DNA of 64,000 nucleotides from Clostridiales bacterium (GTDB taxonomy: Bacteria; Bacillota; Clostridia; Christensenellales; Borkfalkiaceae): assembly GCA_015069495.1 (NCBI GenBank), contig SVIN01000009.1, positions 1-64,000 on the forward strand, written 5' to 3'. Below, in pieces: positions 51,407 through 60,751 of the stretch; position 1 is the first letter of the stretch, and the number at the start of each line of letters is the position of its first letter. Both the position numbers and the translations under genes were made by a program. Below the pieces are notes generated by a model. The model was given only the letters and a program-made list of their open reading frames with translations, was not told the DNA's origin and did no database searches.

Positions 51407-53389
51407 TTACAATTCTATCACTGACACCACGATAAGCGGTGCTTGTTTTGTCTTTTTGTAGAAATGATTTTTCAAGGCTTTGCGAATCGCGATTTGTAAA
51501 TCGTCTTTATTGCCCTTGACGTAATCGTATCCCGCTATGGCTCGCTGTACCACGGCGCGGAGTTCCGTTTCCATATCCATACCAGCGAAAACGCAACCGT
51601 GTGCCTCGATAATCGGTTCGCCCACGATATAATTGCCCGACACCGCAACCGCAACCGTGAATACGCCGTCCGCTGACATCTTCAAACGGTCTTTCATCAC
51701 TGCGCTTGTGCCGTAATCTTCTACGCCCTCACCGTCAATCAAGCGGGTACCCGCAGGGATATTTTCACCCAATTTCATCGAGTTTGCCGTCAGTTCGACA
51801 CAGTTGCCGATATCTGTAATGAGAATATTTTGTTCGGGCATACCAAGCGATTCGGCAAGTTGCGCGTGACGCTTGAGATGGCGGTATTCACCATGCACAG
51901 GGATAAAGAATTTGGGTTTGAGCAAGGAGTGTAAAATTTTATGCTCCTCTTGGCAAGCGTGACCTGAAACGTGGATTTTTTCCAAGCTTTCGTACACAAC
52001 GTGCGCGCCCTTTTTATACAGATTGTTGATAACGCGGTAAATCATCTTCTCGTTACCCGGAATGGGGTTCGCAGAAATGATAATCGTATCGTTTTCACCG
52101 ATGGTAACCTTATTAAATTCCCCCATCGCCATACGCGTCAACGCGGACATGGGTTCCCCCTGCGAACCTGTAGACACAATAAGAAGTTCGCCGTCGAAAA
52201 GATTTTTACATTTTTCAACGTCAATCAAAACCCCTTCGGGGATTTTTAATTCGCCAATTTTCACAGCAGCATCCACGACTTTGAACATGCTTCTACCCGA
52301 CAGCGCCACCTTACGGCGGTACTTCACCGCCACGTCGATAATCTGTTGCAAGCGGTGCACGTTGGATGCAAAGGTTGCAATAATCAAACGGCGGGTCATA
52401 TTTTCCGAAAACAGATGATCGAGCGTTGTCCCAACCACCGTTTCACTCATGGTATACCCAGGGCGTTCGATGTTGGTCGATTCACTCATATACAGCAAAA
52501 CGCCTTCCTTGCCCAGCTCGGCAATACGCTTAAAGTCAATCGGTTCGCCTGCAACGGGGGTTAAGTCTACCTTGAAATCCCCGCTGTGGTAAATCAAGCC
52601 GTTAGGGGTGCGAATTGCCAAGGCGCATGCCCCTGAAATGGAGTGGTTTACGTTGATAAATTCTACCTCGAATGCGCCCGCTTTCACAGTGTCACCCGAT
52701 TGCACGACCCTTTGTACGGTGTTTGTAATGTGATGCTCCTGCAATTTATTATCTGCAAGCATCAAGGTCAATTTGGTGGCATAAATGGGGGTATTGGCAT
52801 TGATTTCCTTCATCAAATAAGGAAGACCGCCAATATGATCCTCGTGACCATGGGTCAAAAATACACCGCGGATTTTGTCCTTGTTTTGCGCCAAATAGGT
52901 CACGTCAGGTACAACCGAATCAATCCCTGGCATGTCCTCGGTGTTGGGAAATGTCAGCCCTGCGTCCAAAATCATGATGTCATTGCCATATTCGAACGCG
53001 GTCATGTTTTTACCGATTTCCCCTACCCCGCCAAGGAATAAAATTTTCACCGATTTTTGCTTTTTAACCGTAGCCGTTTTTTGTTTTTCGGGGGTCACGG
53101 TAGGCTGTAAAGCCTTTTCACGCGCGGTTTTTTGCGGTTTTTCAGAGGGGATTTTCCCCTTTTGCTTGCCCGCTTTTTCCTTGGATTTTTTAGGGAGGAG
53201 TTGTTTTTCCTCAATGGGCTTCGGCTGTTTTTTCGTTGATTTTTTCGGCGGTTGCGCGGGCGTAAAATCTACGCTTGACAAGTCGAATGCCGTCCCCATC
53301 GGGTTGTTTTTTCCTTTTGTAAAACGCTTCTTCCCCGTGGGAATTTTTTCATCCATGCGGGGGGATTTGTCTTGTTTTCTTTCTTTCAC
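51407..53389 (-). CDS. rnj: Ribonuclease J with a long basic N-terminal extension
   Basis: 660 residues against about 555 in typical RNase J. The family core starts near residue 113 (KILFLGGVGEIGKNMTAFEY); the metallo-beta-lactamase motif is FLTHGHEDHIGGLPY, followed by VNHSISGACALAIRTP, HSGDFKVD and HVSGHACQEEHK of the beta-CASP domain. It is an endo- and 5'-exoribonuclease central to mRNA decay. The first 112 residues are a Lys/Pro/Gln-rich, probably disordered tail. The start is a GTG at 53389 with GAGGAG 13 bases upstream. Confidence 0.95.
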   Translation of the reverse strand: MKERKQDKSPRMDEKIPTGKKRFTKGKNNPMGTAFDLSSVDFTPAQPPKKSTKKQPKPIEEKQLLPKKSKEKAGKQKGKIPSEKPQKTAREKALQPTVTPEKQKTATVKKQKSVKILFLGGVGEIGKNMTAFEYGNDIMILDAGLTFPNTEDMPGIDSVVPDVTYLAQNKDKIRGVFLTHGHEDHIGGLPYLMKEINANTPIYATKLTLMLADNKLQEHHITNTVQRVVQSGDTVKAGAFEVEFINVNHSISGACALAIRTPNGLIYHSGDFKVDLTPVAGEPIDFKRIAELGKEGVLLYMSESTNIERPGYTMSETVVGTTLDHLFSENMTRRLIIATFASNVHRLQQIIDVAVKYRRKVALSGRSMFKVVDAAVKIGELKIPEGVLIDVEKCKNLFDGELLIVSTGSQGEPMSALTRMAMGEFNKVTIGENDTIIISANPIPGNEKMIYRVINNLYKKGAHVVYESLEKIHVSGHACQEEHKILHSLLKPKFFIPVHGEYRHLKRHAQLAESLGMPEQNILITDIGNCVELTANSMKLGENIPAGTRLIDGEGVEDYGTSAVMKDRLKMSADGVFTVAVAVSGNYIVGEPIIEAHGCVFAGMDMETELRAVVQRAIAGYDYVKGNKDDLQIAIRKALKNHFYKKTKQAPLIVVSVIEL

Positions 53390-53431
53390 TGTTTAATTCT
53401 ATCTCCTCGGCAAAATATTTGCCTATAAAAT

Positions 53432-53466
53432 AGAGAGCCGAAAATTATGGGAATTATCAGCTCTCT
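53432..53466 (-). terminator. Terminator of the repeat-rich protein gene
   Basis: AGAGAGC / GCTCTCT closes a longer, partly paired stem (GATAATT/AATTTTC), followed on the minus strand by TATTTTATA. Confidence 0.75.
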
Positions 53467-53499
53467 TTCATTATTTATATATATCTTTTGTTAGAACGT

Positions 53500-56142
53500 T
53501 TAGAAGTTTAAGTCAACCTTCTTTTCTTTCGTTGCCTTGATAAAGCCTTCATCAAAGAGCTGCTTGGTGGAAGCGTAAGCAAATTCGCCTGCGTAATCAA
53601 CTGCTTCAAAGGTTTCGTCCTTTTCCGTACCAAGTTTTTCAGCAAGGTAACCAACCAAACGAAGTGCTTTCTTAGCGGCAGCGTCACTCTTTACCTTGAC
53701 CATGAAAGGCGTGCTTTCGTATGCTTTCTGCGCGCTTACGTCTTTCTGATGGTATACGGTCTGCTTAAATTCGGGATCGTTGGGATCCAAGTCAATATAG
53801 AAGCACAAAGTCTTACCGCAGATATTGATCTTCGCAACCGTATCACGGCCATAGTTGAATCTGTCGCCGTGCCAGCTTACGTTGGAGTTAATCTTCTTGT
53901 AAGAGGTCAATTCGTTTTTAAGGTCGCTGTAATATTCTTTAATCTTTTCTTCGCTCTGTCTCATCTTCGCGGTGAAACTTCTCTTCAAACGAATTACCAA
54001 ACCAGTTTCAGCGTCTACCAATTCATTGCCGACTTCTTCATAATGTGCCGCTTCTGCTACCGCCAATTCGCTTTCCGCTGTTTCCGCTGCAGGTTCTTCT
54101 GCCATCTCTTCAACGGGCGTTTCTTCTACAACTGTTTCTTCAACAGGTGCTTCGATAACTTCTTCAACGATTTCTTCTGCAACTTCTTCAACAATTTCTT
54201 CAGCGGGCGTTTCCTCTGCCGTTTCTTCGGTGGGAACTTCCTCCACGATTTCTTCTACTGTTTCTTCAACGGGTTCTTCTGTAGCCACGTTTTCTTCTAC
54301 AAACGCAAATTCTTCCGCTACTTCTTCAACGATTTCTTCAGTGATTTCTTCTGCGGGAGCTTCTTCAACGGGTTCTTCTACACACACTTCATCCACTGCA
54401 AGTTCGCAAGATGCGCAAATTTGGCAAAGTTCTTCGGATACACCTTTTGCCAAAGCGGAAACGCCTTCTTCATCGATGATAAGGTCATAATCGGGTTCTT
54501 CGTCTGCGCCAAGCTTATCTTCAACGATTTCTGCGATACGGTCATAGTCCACAGGGTCGGGCAAAATTTGTGCCGCTTGCGCTGCTTGGCATACCTTATC
54601 GTAGTCAATCGATTCACTAGGAATAATTTTGCCTGCAACCTTGGTAGCGATTTCGTCAATACCTTCTTCGTCAAGCATGATTTCGCAGGTCTGTTCAGAA
54701 CTTGCCGCCAATTTTTCAATCACGATATCTGCAAGCAAATCATAATCTACTTGAGGTGCTGCAGGTACTGCGATACGAGCGGCAACCATATCCGCAAGAC
54801 GTTCGTAATCCAATTCGGGTGCAGCGGGCGCGGCAGGCACTTCGATTCGGCCAGCCACCATATCCGCGATGCGTTCGTAATCCACTTCGGGAGCGGCGGG
54901 CATCGTCATTCTGCCAACAACCAACCCTGCAAGCATACCGTAATCCACAGCGGGCGCTTCAGGTACGGTCACTTTACCAGCCACCATATCCGAAAGGGCT
55001 TCATAGTCGATTTCTACCGCAGGTGCAGCGGGTACGGTAACTTTTTCCGCTACCATATCCGAAAGCACGTCGTAGTTAATTTCAATGGTAGGAACGGTTA
55101 CCTCGGGAACGTGCACTCTTTCCGCAACCATTTCAGCAATCAAGTTATAGTTCAATGCTTCGGGAGCGGGCGTTTCAGGAATCACGATTCGAGAAGCGAC
55201 CGTATCAGCCAATGCGTTGGGGTCAAGCGCGAGCGCTTGTTCAATGCGGTTGTAATCCACTTTTTCAGGATAAGGAAGAGATTCGACAACCTTTTCTGCT
55301 GCACCGCAGATAATTCTGTCATAATCAATTTTGGTTTCAACAGGAAGAACGGGTGCGGGCTCTTCGCCTTTGATTTGGTGAAGAATATCCATAAGCTTGT
55401 CGCCTACTTCTTCAACGATACGGCTGTAATCTACATTTTCAGCGGTAGGAAGCGCGGCAATTGCCTCGACTACCTGACGGCTGTGCGTAGCGGCGGTTTC
55501 TTCCGTTTTTGCGGAAACGGCTTCCACCAAGCGCGTATAATCTTCTTCGCTAGGCAAGTAAACGAGCTTGTTGTTGATTTCTACAGCCAAAGCCTGGATT
55601 TCGTCCAACAATGCTTGTTTTGCCTGAACGGCGTCTACCTTAGGATTGAGATCGCTGGTAAGGTAGTTGACGATTGCATCCAACTTAGGCGTTACGTCAC
55701 CAGAAAGAACGGCACCAACCGAATCCAATTTAGGATTGATTTCGTTGGTAACAACCGCTTGCGTCGTTTCGCAAATAGACTGCATGGTTACGTAGCCGTA
55801 TTTCAATTCCTCAAGGCTGTCAATGATGAGTTGCAATTTGCTCAACTCAGCCAAGATTTCTTCCATCGAGTTCAGTCTTTCACCGACCTCTTTGGTAAGC
55901 ATCGAAGCAAGACCATCGTAAATCGTTTGGTTTTGCTTGTAGCTAAAACGGATTTCTTGCGAAACGGCGGACGCGGACTTCTCGTGCGCATCTTTCAAAT
56001 CGCCGTGCAAGCTACCAATCTGCGCGGAAGCCATGCGGACTTCCATCAAAAGCGCATCTTTCGCCTGTTGCAATTCACGGGAAAGATATTGGTATACCCC
56101 CAAAAGATCTGCTTGGTTGTTTCTTCTCTTCGTTTCTGGCAT
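53500..56142 (-). CDS. Large cytoplasmic repeat protein of unknown function with conserved C-terminal domain
   Basis: 880 residues, no signal peptide or membrane helix. Residues 1-230 are predicted helical/coiled (QYLSRELQQAKDALLMEVRM). From about 230 to 590 come roughly 15 repeats of the pattern (V/L)DY-x3-A-x2-V-A-x-(K/R)-V-x-V-P, about 22-28 residues each, such as VDYERIADMVAGRIEVPAAP. An acidic EEP/EET-rich linker follows (about 600-710). The C-terminal 150 residues (RLKRSFTAKMRQSEEKIKEY, WHGDRFNYGRDTVAKINICG, YIDLDPNDPEFK) form a domain I have seen as an unnamed module of clostridial proteins. Function unknown; a structural or scaffold role is a guess. Start chosen at ATG 56142 behind GAGGTG. 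Confidence 0.8.
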   Translation of the reverse strand: MPETKRRNNQADLLGVYQYLSRELQQAKDALLMEVRMASAQIGSLHGDLKDAHEKSASAVSQEIRFSYKQNQTIYDGLASMLTKEVGERLNSMEEILAELSKLQLIIDSLEELKYGYVTMQSICETTQAVVTNEINPKLDSVGAVLSGDVTPKLDAIVNYLTSDLNPKVDAVQAKQALLDEIQALAVEINNKLVYLPSEEDYTRLVEAVSAKTEETAATHSRQVVEAIAALPTAENVDYSRIVEEVGDKLMDILHQIKGEEPAPVLPVETKIDYDRIICGAAEKVVESLPYPEKVDYNRIEQALALDPNALADTVASRIVIPETPAPEALNYNLIAEMVAERVHVPEVTVPTIEINYDVLSDMVAEKVTVPAAPAVEIDYEALSDMVAGKVTVPEAPAVDYGMLAGLVVGRMTMPAAPEVDYERIADMVAGRIEVPAAPAAPELDYERLADMVAARIAVPAAPQVDYDLLADIVIEKLAASSEQTCEIMLDEEGIDEIATKVAGKIIPSESIDYDKVCQAAQAAQILPDPVDYDRIAEIVEDKLGADEEPDYDLIIDEEGVSALAKGVSEELCQICASCELAVDEVCVEEPVEEAPAEEITEEIVEEVAEEFAFVEENVATEEPVEETVEEIVEEVPTEETAEETPAEEIVEEVAEEIVEEVIEAPVEETVVEETPVEEMAEEPAAETAESELAVAEAAHYEEVGNELVDAETGLVIRLKRSFTAKMRQSEEKIKEYYSDLKNELTSYKKINSNVSWHGDRFNYGRDTVAKINICGKTLCFYIDLDPNDPEFKQTVYHQKDVSAQKAYESTPFMVKVKSDAAAKKALRLVGYLAEKLGTEKDETFEAVDYAGEFAYASTKQLFDEGFIKATKEKKVDLNF

Positions 56143-56474
56143 TTTACACCTCGTTTTATTCGCCTTCCTGAGCGAATTTAATTTTCCTATTCTTACTCTG
56201 CCCAAAGTAATACTTTGGAGTGCCTTAATTTTAGGATTTCAACCACAAAAAGTTGCAATCCTACTTCTATACATATACCATTATAACACATCTAAGTCAA
56301 TCGGTCAAGAGTTTGATATAAAAATATCCGAAAAAAAACGAAATTTTTTATAAAAAATCGCATTTTTTCGGATAAGTTTATTGCTTTCAACGCGGACATG
56401 GTACCCACGTAGCCATTTTTTTGTTAAAATGGCAAACGGAAGTTTCGCCCACGCTTTACCCGCCTATGGCAAGA
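56143..56474. other. Intergenic region with structured leader of the repeat protein gene
   Basis: 332 bases without a gene. From the promoter at 56280-56308 the leader on the minus strand contains a stem AGGATTGCAAC / GTTGAAATCCT (56233-56262) and the 17-base palindrome CCAAAGTA-N-TACTTTGG (56202-56218). Beyond the promoter lie a GCCATTTT / AAAATGGC hairpin (56413-56434), possibly the Ca2+-ATPase terminator, and TTCAACGCGGACATG (56386-56400). Confidence 0.6.
56280..56308 (-). promoter_or_regulatory. Promoter of the repeat protein gene
   Basis: TTGACC (56308-56303), 17-base spacer, TATAAT (56285-56280); leader of about 130 bases. Confidence 0.8.
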
Positions 56475-59147
56475 TTAATCATTTTTCTTTTTCTTTGCAA
56501 AAATACGTTGGAAAAGCTTTACAATTTCCACGATAGGAATGACGCAGAAACCAACGCCAAGCGCGATACCATATTCAGTCAAACCAATCGAGGTGAAACC
56601 AAACGCATCCGCAAGGAAAGGCACTTCACAAACAAGGGTCGTCAAGACAAGCGTACCAAGCGCAGCCAACCACAAAACAACGTTTTGTTTCTTCATGGTA
56701 AACAGACTTCCTCTCTGCGAACGCATGTTGAAGCTGTGGAAAATTTCCGCCATCGACATAGTCAAGAATGCCATGGTCATGCCGTGTGCACTTTCACCAT
56801 TGATGATATTCCACGAGCTATGTTCCATATAATTACCAATCATATACGAAATCAAAACGAGGATGGAAACCAACAAACCTTGGTAGACAACGTCTACCCC
56901 CAAACCGCCCGCAAAAATACCGTCTTTTGAGGATCTGGGTTCGCGTTTCATTACGTTGCTTTCCGCCGTTTCCATACCGAGCGCAAGCGCGGGGAACGAG
57001 TCGGTTACAAGGTTGATCCACAACAAATGTACGGGTTTTAAAATGGTGAAACCGCACAAGGTTGCCACGAAGATGGAGATAACTTCACTCATGTTGGACG
57101 CCAAGAGGAATTGGATGGCTTTACGGATATTGTCGTAAATACGTCTACCCTCTTCTACCGCGCCGACAATGGTCGCAAAGTTGTCGTCAGCAAGTACCAT
57201 GTCCGCAACGTTTTTGGTTACGTCCGTACCCGTGATACCCATACCGACACCGATGTCCGCCGCCTTAATCGAAGGCGCGTCGTTTACACCGTCACCCGTC
57301 ATAGCGGTGACTTTGCCGATACTTCTCCAAGCGTTTACGATACGCGTTTTATGTTCGGGTTGAACACGCGCGTACACACCGATAGTTTGGAATTCTTGCA
57401 TGAACGTTTCATCGTCCATTTCACTGAGTTGCGCACCGGAAATTGCGCAGGTATTTTCGTTGAGAATGCCCAATTCTTTTGCGATTGCAACCGCCGTATC
57501 AATATGGTCGCCCGTAATCATGATGGGACGGATACCTGCTTCCAAACAACGATCGATTGCATCTTTAACTTCGGGACGAACGGGGTCGATCATACCGCAA
57601 AGCCCCGTAAAGCAAAGTTTTTCTTCCAATGCCGCAGGGTCAAGGTTGGTGGGTTTTACTTCATAAGCGCGTTCTGCGCAAGCCAATACACGCAACGCGC
57701 GATCTGCCATCGCCTTGTTTGCAGAAAGAATTTCAGTCTTGTATTCCGCGGTCATAGGCACAGCCACGCCGTCTTTCAAGTAATGGGTACATCTATCGAT
57801 AACCACGTCGGGCGCACCTTTCGTGTACTGCACAAAGCCGTTGTCCGTTTCGTGTACGGTGGACATCATTTTACGACTGGAGTCGAACGGAGCTTCGCCC
57901 ACACGAGGGAATGCGACCTTTAAGGAATATTTCTTTTGACCGAGTTTATCCGCCCAAGCAACCAACGCGGTTTCCGTAGGTTCACCCGTCAAAGAGCCGT
58001 CTTCGAAGAGTTCAGCATCCGAGCAAAGCGCCATGCCGTTGGCAATACGGGTTTCGTTTTCGCCGAAGAAATCCACCACCGTCATTTTGTTTTGGGTCAG
58101 AGTACCCGTCTTATCCGAACAGATAATCTGTGCACAACCGAGGGTTTCTACCGCCGTTAATTTACGAATGATTGCATTGCGTTTGGACATGTTGGTAACA
58201 CCGATGGAAAGTACCACCGTAACTACCGCAGCAAGACCTTCGGGAATTGCCGCAACAGCCAAAGACACCGCTACCATGAACGCGTCCAATGCAAATTCAA
58301 AGTCGAAACCGCCGTGTTTGATAAGCTGTACACCGAACACGACAACACAGATACCAAGCACCAACCAGGTAAGGATTTGGGACAATTGGCCAAGCTTGAT
58401 TTGCAAAGGTGTTTTACCTTCCTCTGCTTGCGCCAACGCGCCTGCAATTTTACCCATTTCGGTATCCATACCCGTTGCCGTTACTACCGCGATACCACGG
58501 CCGTAAACAACCGTACCGCCCATGTAAACCATGTTTTTACGATCGCCCAAAGGCACGTCTTTTGCAGTGTCTGCAATCTGGATAGCTTCCGAAATTTTCG
58601 TTACGGGTAAGGATTCACCCGTCAACGCCGCTTCTTCAATTTTTAAGCTTGCGCTTTCCAAAATTCTGCCGTCGGCGGGTACTGCATCCCCTGCTTCAAG
58701 CAGGATGATATCACCAATAACCAACTCCTCGCTGGGTACGTGAATTACTTTACCGTCACGTAAAACTTTGGACGTGGCGGCTGACATTTCTTGTAACGCC
58801 TCGATGGCTTTTTCCGCTTTACTTTCTTGGAAAACACCCAAAACTGCGTTGATGATTACTACCGCTAAGATGATGATGACGTCGACAAATTCGCCCTCTT
58901 TACCTTGTGAAATTTCATAGATTGCAAGCGCGCCGCTGATAAATGCTGCCACAATCAAAATGATGATCATGGGGTCGGCGAGCTGTTCTAAGAAACGGCG
59001 GACGAGGGATTTTTTCTTCGCCGCAGCCAACTTGTTTCTGCCGTTTTCAATCAAGCGGGTGGATGCTTCGGACGAGGTTAAACCCGTGTCACGATTGGTT
59101 TCCAATGCTTGCAAAACGGCATTTTGTTCTTCGCAATAATGCTTCAT
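56475..59147 (-). CDS. P2-type cation-transporting ATPase, Ca2+ type (PMCA/SERCA-like)
   Basis: 890 residues. N-terminal cation-ATPase domain (LETNRDTGLTSSEASTRLIENGRN), actuator motif EEAALTGESLPV, phosphorylation site CSDKTGTLTQNKM, nucleotide-domain motif KGAPDVVIDRC, and GDGVNDAPSIKAADIGVGMG. The fourth helix has AVAAIPEGLAAVVTVVLSIG with the PEGL motif typical of Ca2+ pumps. It exports Ca2+ or a similar ion. I chose the ATG at 59147, behind GGAG; the longer frame upstream has no ribosome binding site. Confidence 0.93.
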   Translation of the reverse strand: MKHYCEEQNAVLQALETNRDTGLTSSEASTRLIENGRNKLAAAKKKSLVRRFLEQLADPMIIILIVAAFISGALAIYEISQGKEGEFVDVIIILAVVIINAVLGVFQESKAEKAIEALQEMSAATSKVLRDGKVIHVPSEELVIGDIILLEAGDAVPADGRILESASLKIEEAALTGESLPVTKISEAIQIADTAKDVPLGDRKNMVYMGGTVVYGRGIAVVTATGMDTEMGKIAGALAQAEEGKTPLQIKLGQLSQILTWLVLGICVVVFGVQLIKHGGFDFEFALDAFMVAVSLAVAAIPEGLAAVVTVVLSIGVTNMSKRNAIIRKLTAVETLGCAQIICSDKTGTLTQNKMTVVDFFGENETRIANGMALCSDAELFEDGSLTGEPTETALVAWADKLGQKKYSLKVAFPRVGEAPFDSSRKMMSTVHETDNGFVQYTKGAPDVVIDRCTHYLKDGVAVPMTAEYKTEILSANKAMADRALRVLACAERAYEVKPTNLDPAALEEKLCFTGLCGMIDPVRPEVKDAIDRCLEAGIRPIMITGDHIDTAVAIAKELGILNENTCAISGAQLSEMDDETFMQEFQTIGVYARVQPEHKTRIVNAWRSIGKVTAMTGDGVNDAPSIKAADIGVGMGITGTDVTKNVADMVLADDNFATIVGAVEEGRRIYDNIRKAIQFLLASNMSEVISIFVATLCGFTILKPVHLLWINLVTDSFPALALGMETAESNVMKREPRSSKDGIFAGGLGVDVVYQGLLVSILVLISYMIGNYMEHSSWNIINGESAHGMTMAFLTMSMAEIFHSFNMRSQRGSLFTMKKQNVVLWLAALGTLVLTTLVCEVPFLADAFGFTSIGLTEYGIALGVGFCVIPIVEIVKLFQRIFAKKKKND

Positions 59148-59440
59148 TTTCTTGCTCCTATATTTATATATTTTATTTCTTTTTCGTGAAAATATGCGTT
59201 CCGTGCCAATGAAAACGAGGCACAGCGTTTGCCGTACCTCGAAATTTTTCAAAGAAAACTCTTTGTACGGAACAACCATATACAAATGAGTCTCGCAATT
59301 TAAGACAAGCCAGACCTTACGGTCGGTGCTGTTGACTTGCCACGCATAATGCGTTTGCTACTCCCTCAATGGGATTTTTTAACAGTGTTTAGTTTATCAT
59401 ATTTTTTTTGCCTTGTCAAGCATTTGCAGGATGATCCTGC
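59148..59440. other. Gap between the Ca2+ pump gene and the repeat block
   Basis: The first 40 bases on the minus strand hold the pump's ribosome binding site and an A/T-rich leader. I see a 17-base palindrome TGCAGGAT-G-ATCCTGCA at 59425-59441, and no convincing gene or clear promoter. Confidence 0.5.
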
Positions 59441-59935
59441 ACTCAGACTTAGTGTCTTTTCGCACGTATTTGTAGGATACTTCGCGCATACCCCATGATA
59501 TGTGAAGTAAAATTCGACACTCAGTATAGTGTCTTTCCACACAGAAAGCTTCGTGCATACTCCATAAAACGAGTTAGATGCGAGGCAAGCTGAGCTTGCA
59601 GGCAGTAAAGTGTCTTTTCGTTCGTGTTTGTAAGGATACTTCGCGCATACCCCATGATATGTGAAGTAAAATTCGACACTCAGACTTAGTGTCTTTTCGC
59701 ACGTGTTTGTAGGATACTTCGCGCATAGCCGATAATATATGCGGTGAAATTCTACGCTCAGACTTAGTGTCTTATCACACACTTTACAGCCAGCTTCGTG
59801 CATACCCCATAAAACGAGTTAGATGCGAGGCAAGCTGAGCTTGCAGGCAGTAAAGTGTCTTATCGCGCGTATTTATAGTATACTTCGCGCATACCCCGCG
59901 GAAGCGCAACGCCGAAATACGACGCATATAACTTG
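59441..59935. repeat. Block of about six structured ~80 bp repeats
   Basis: Units begin with CTCAGACTTAGTGTCTT (59442, 59679 and 59758) or variants (CAGTATAGTGTCTTT at 59522, CAGTAAAGTGTCTT at 59603 and 59847). Each continues with CGCACGTGTTTGTAGGATAC and CTTCGCGCATACCCCAT. GACACT-(CAGACTT)-AGTGTC and ACTTC...GAAGT form hairpins. The block has a higher-order period of about 240 bases (GAGTTAGATGCGAGGCAAGC at 59571 and again at 59817). Between the Ca2+ pump gene and yebC; probably not coding. Confidence 0.8.
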
Positions 59936-59937
59936 TT

Positions 59938-60732
59938 TTATTCTTCATCCTCATCAGGAAGCTCTACATTATGATAAACGTTTTGCACGTCGTCGTGTTC
60001 TTCCAACGCGTCAATCATCTTTTCAAACGTAGCCACTTTGTCTTCGGGCAATGTGATTCTGTTTTGAGGAATCATGGCAACTTCTGCCTGAATGAAACGA
60101 ATCTTGGGTTCTTCTTCATCGTTTCGCTTGCCCTTGGGAGCTGCAGCCATCATTTCCGCATTCTTTTCTTCCAAGAATTTGCGAACTTCCGAGAAGGTTT
60201 CGGGTGCGGTGAAAATTTCATAAACGTCGTCGCTTACCACTACGTCGTCTGCACCTGCTTCCAATGCGATTTCGGTCATGGTATCTTCGTCCAATTCTAC
60301 CGTGCGTTCTACAACGATATAGCCTTTGTTGTCAAAGTTGTAGGATACGCAACCATTTTGGCCAAGCTGACCGCCGTGTTTACCCAAAATAGCGCGAACG
60401 TCGCCTGCCGTACGGTTGAGATTGTCCGTCAACGTAACAACGATAACCGCCGAACCTGCTACGCCGTAGCCTTCGTAGGTCAATTCTTTATAATCTGCCC
60501 CGCTCATTTCACCCGAAGCTTTTTTGATGCTGCGTTGAATGTTGTCGTTGGGCATGTTTGCAGCCTTTGCCTTCGCAATGATATCTGCAAGCTTGCTGTT
60601 CGTGTCGGGGTTGGGATTCGATTTTGCCGCAACGGCGATTTCTCTGCCGAGTTTGGTGAAGATACGCCCCTTCGCCGCGTCTGCTTTACCTTTTTTAGCT
60701 TGTATGTTATGCCATTTGCTATGTCCTGACAT
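59938..60732 (-). CDS. YebC/PmpR family protein
   Basis: 264 residues. The N-terminal signature MSGHSKWHNIQAKKGKADAA is complete, followed by GREIAVAAKSNPNPDTNSKL and NIQRSIKKASG. Members act as DNA-binding regulators or, as shown for some, help ribosomes through proline stretches. There is a Lys/Asn/Glu-rich insertion (AAPKGKRNDEEEPK, about residue 195-208) not present in the standard 240-residue members. Twenty bases after the SpoU methyltransferase gene, AAGGAG ribosome binding site. Confidence 0.95.
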   Translation of the reverse strand: MSGHSKWHNIQAKKGKADAAKGRIFTKLGREIAVAAKSNPNPDTNSKLADIIAKAKAANMPNDNIQRSIKKASGEMSGADYKELTYEGYGVAGSAVIVVTLTDNLNRTAGDVRAILGKHGGQLGQNGCVSYNFDNKGYIVVERTVELDEDTMTEIALEAGADDVVVSDDVYEIFTAPETFSEVRKFLEEKNAEMMAAAPKGKRNDEEEPKIRFIQAEVAMIPQNRITLPEDKVATFEKMIDALEEHDDVQNVYHNVELPDEDEE

Positions 60733-60751
60733 GTCTTTTTCTCCTTATTGT

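Noticed and set aside
53749-56181. An 810-codon open frame on the plus strand opposite the repeat-rich protein
   Set aside because: It is Phe/Cys/Arg-rich antisense of GAA-rich codons, with no start signal; the minus-strand gene has promoter, leader, ribosome binding site and terminator.
59366-59803. A 145-codon open frame on the minus strand with repeated KTLSLSVEFYFTYHGVCAKY segments
   Set aside because: It only follows the DNA repeats, has no ribosome binding site, odd amino acid composition, and the unit lengths are not consistently a multiple of three. I treat the block as non-coding repeats.
59441-59935. CRISPR array
   Set aside because: Units differ along their whole length, have no unique spacers of constant size, and no cas gene is near.
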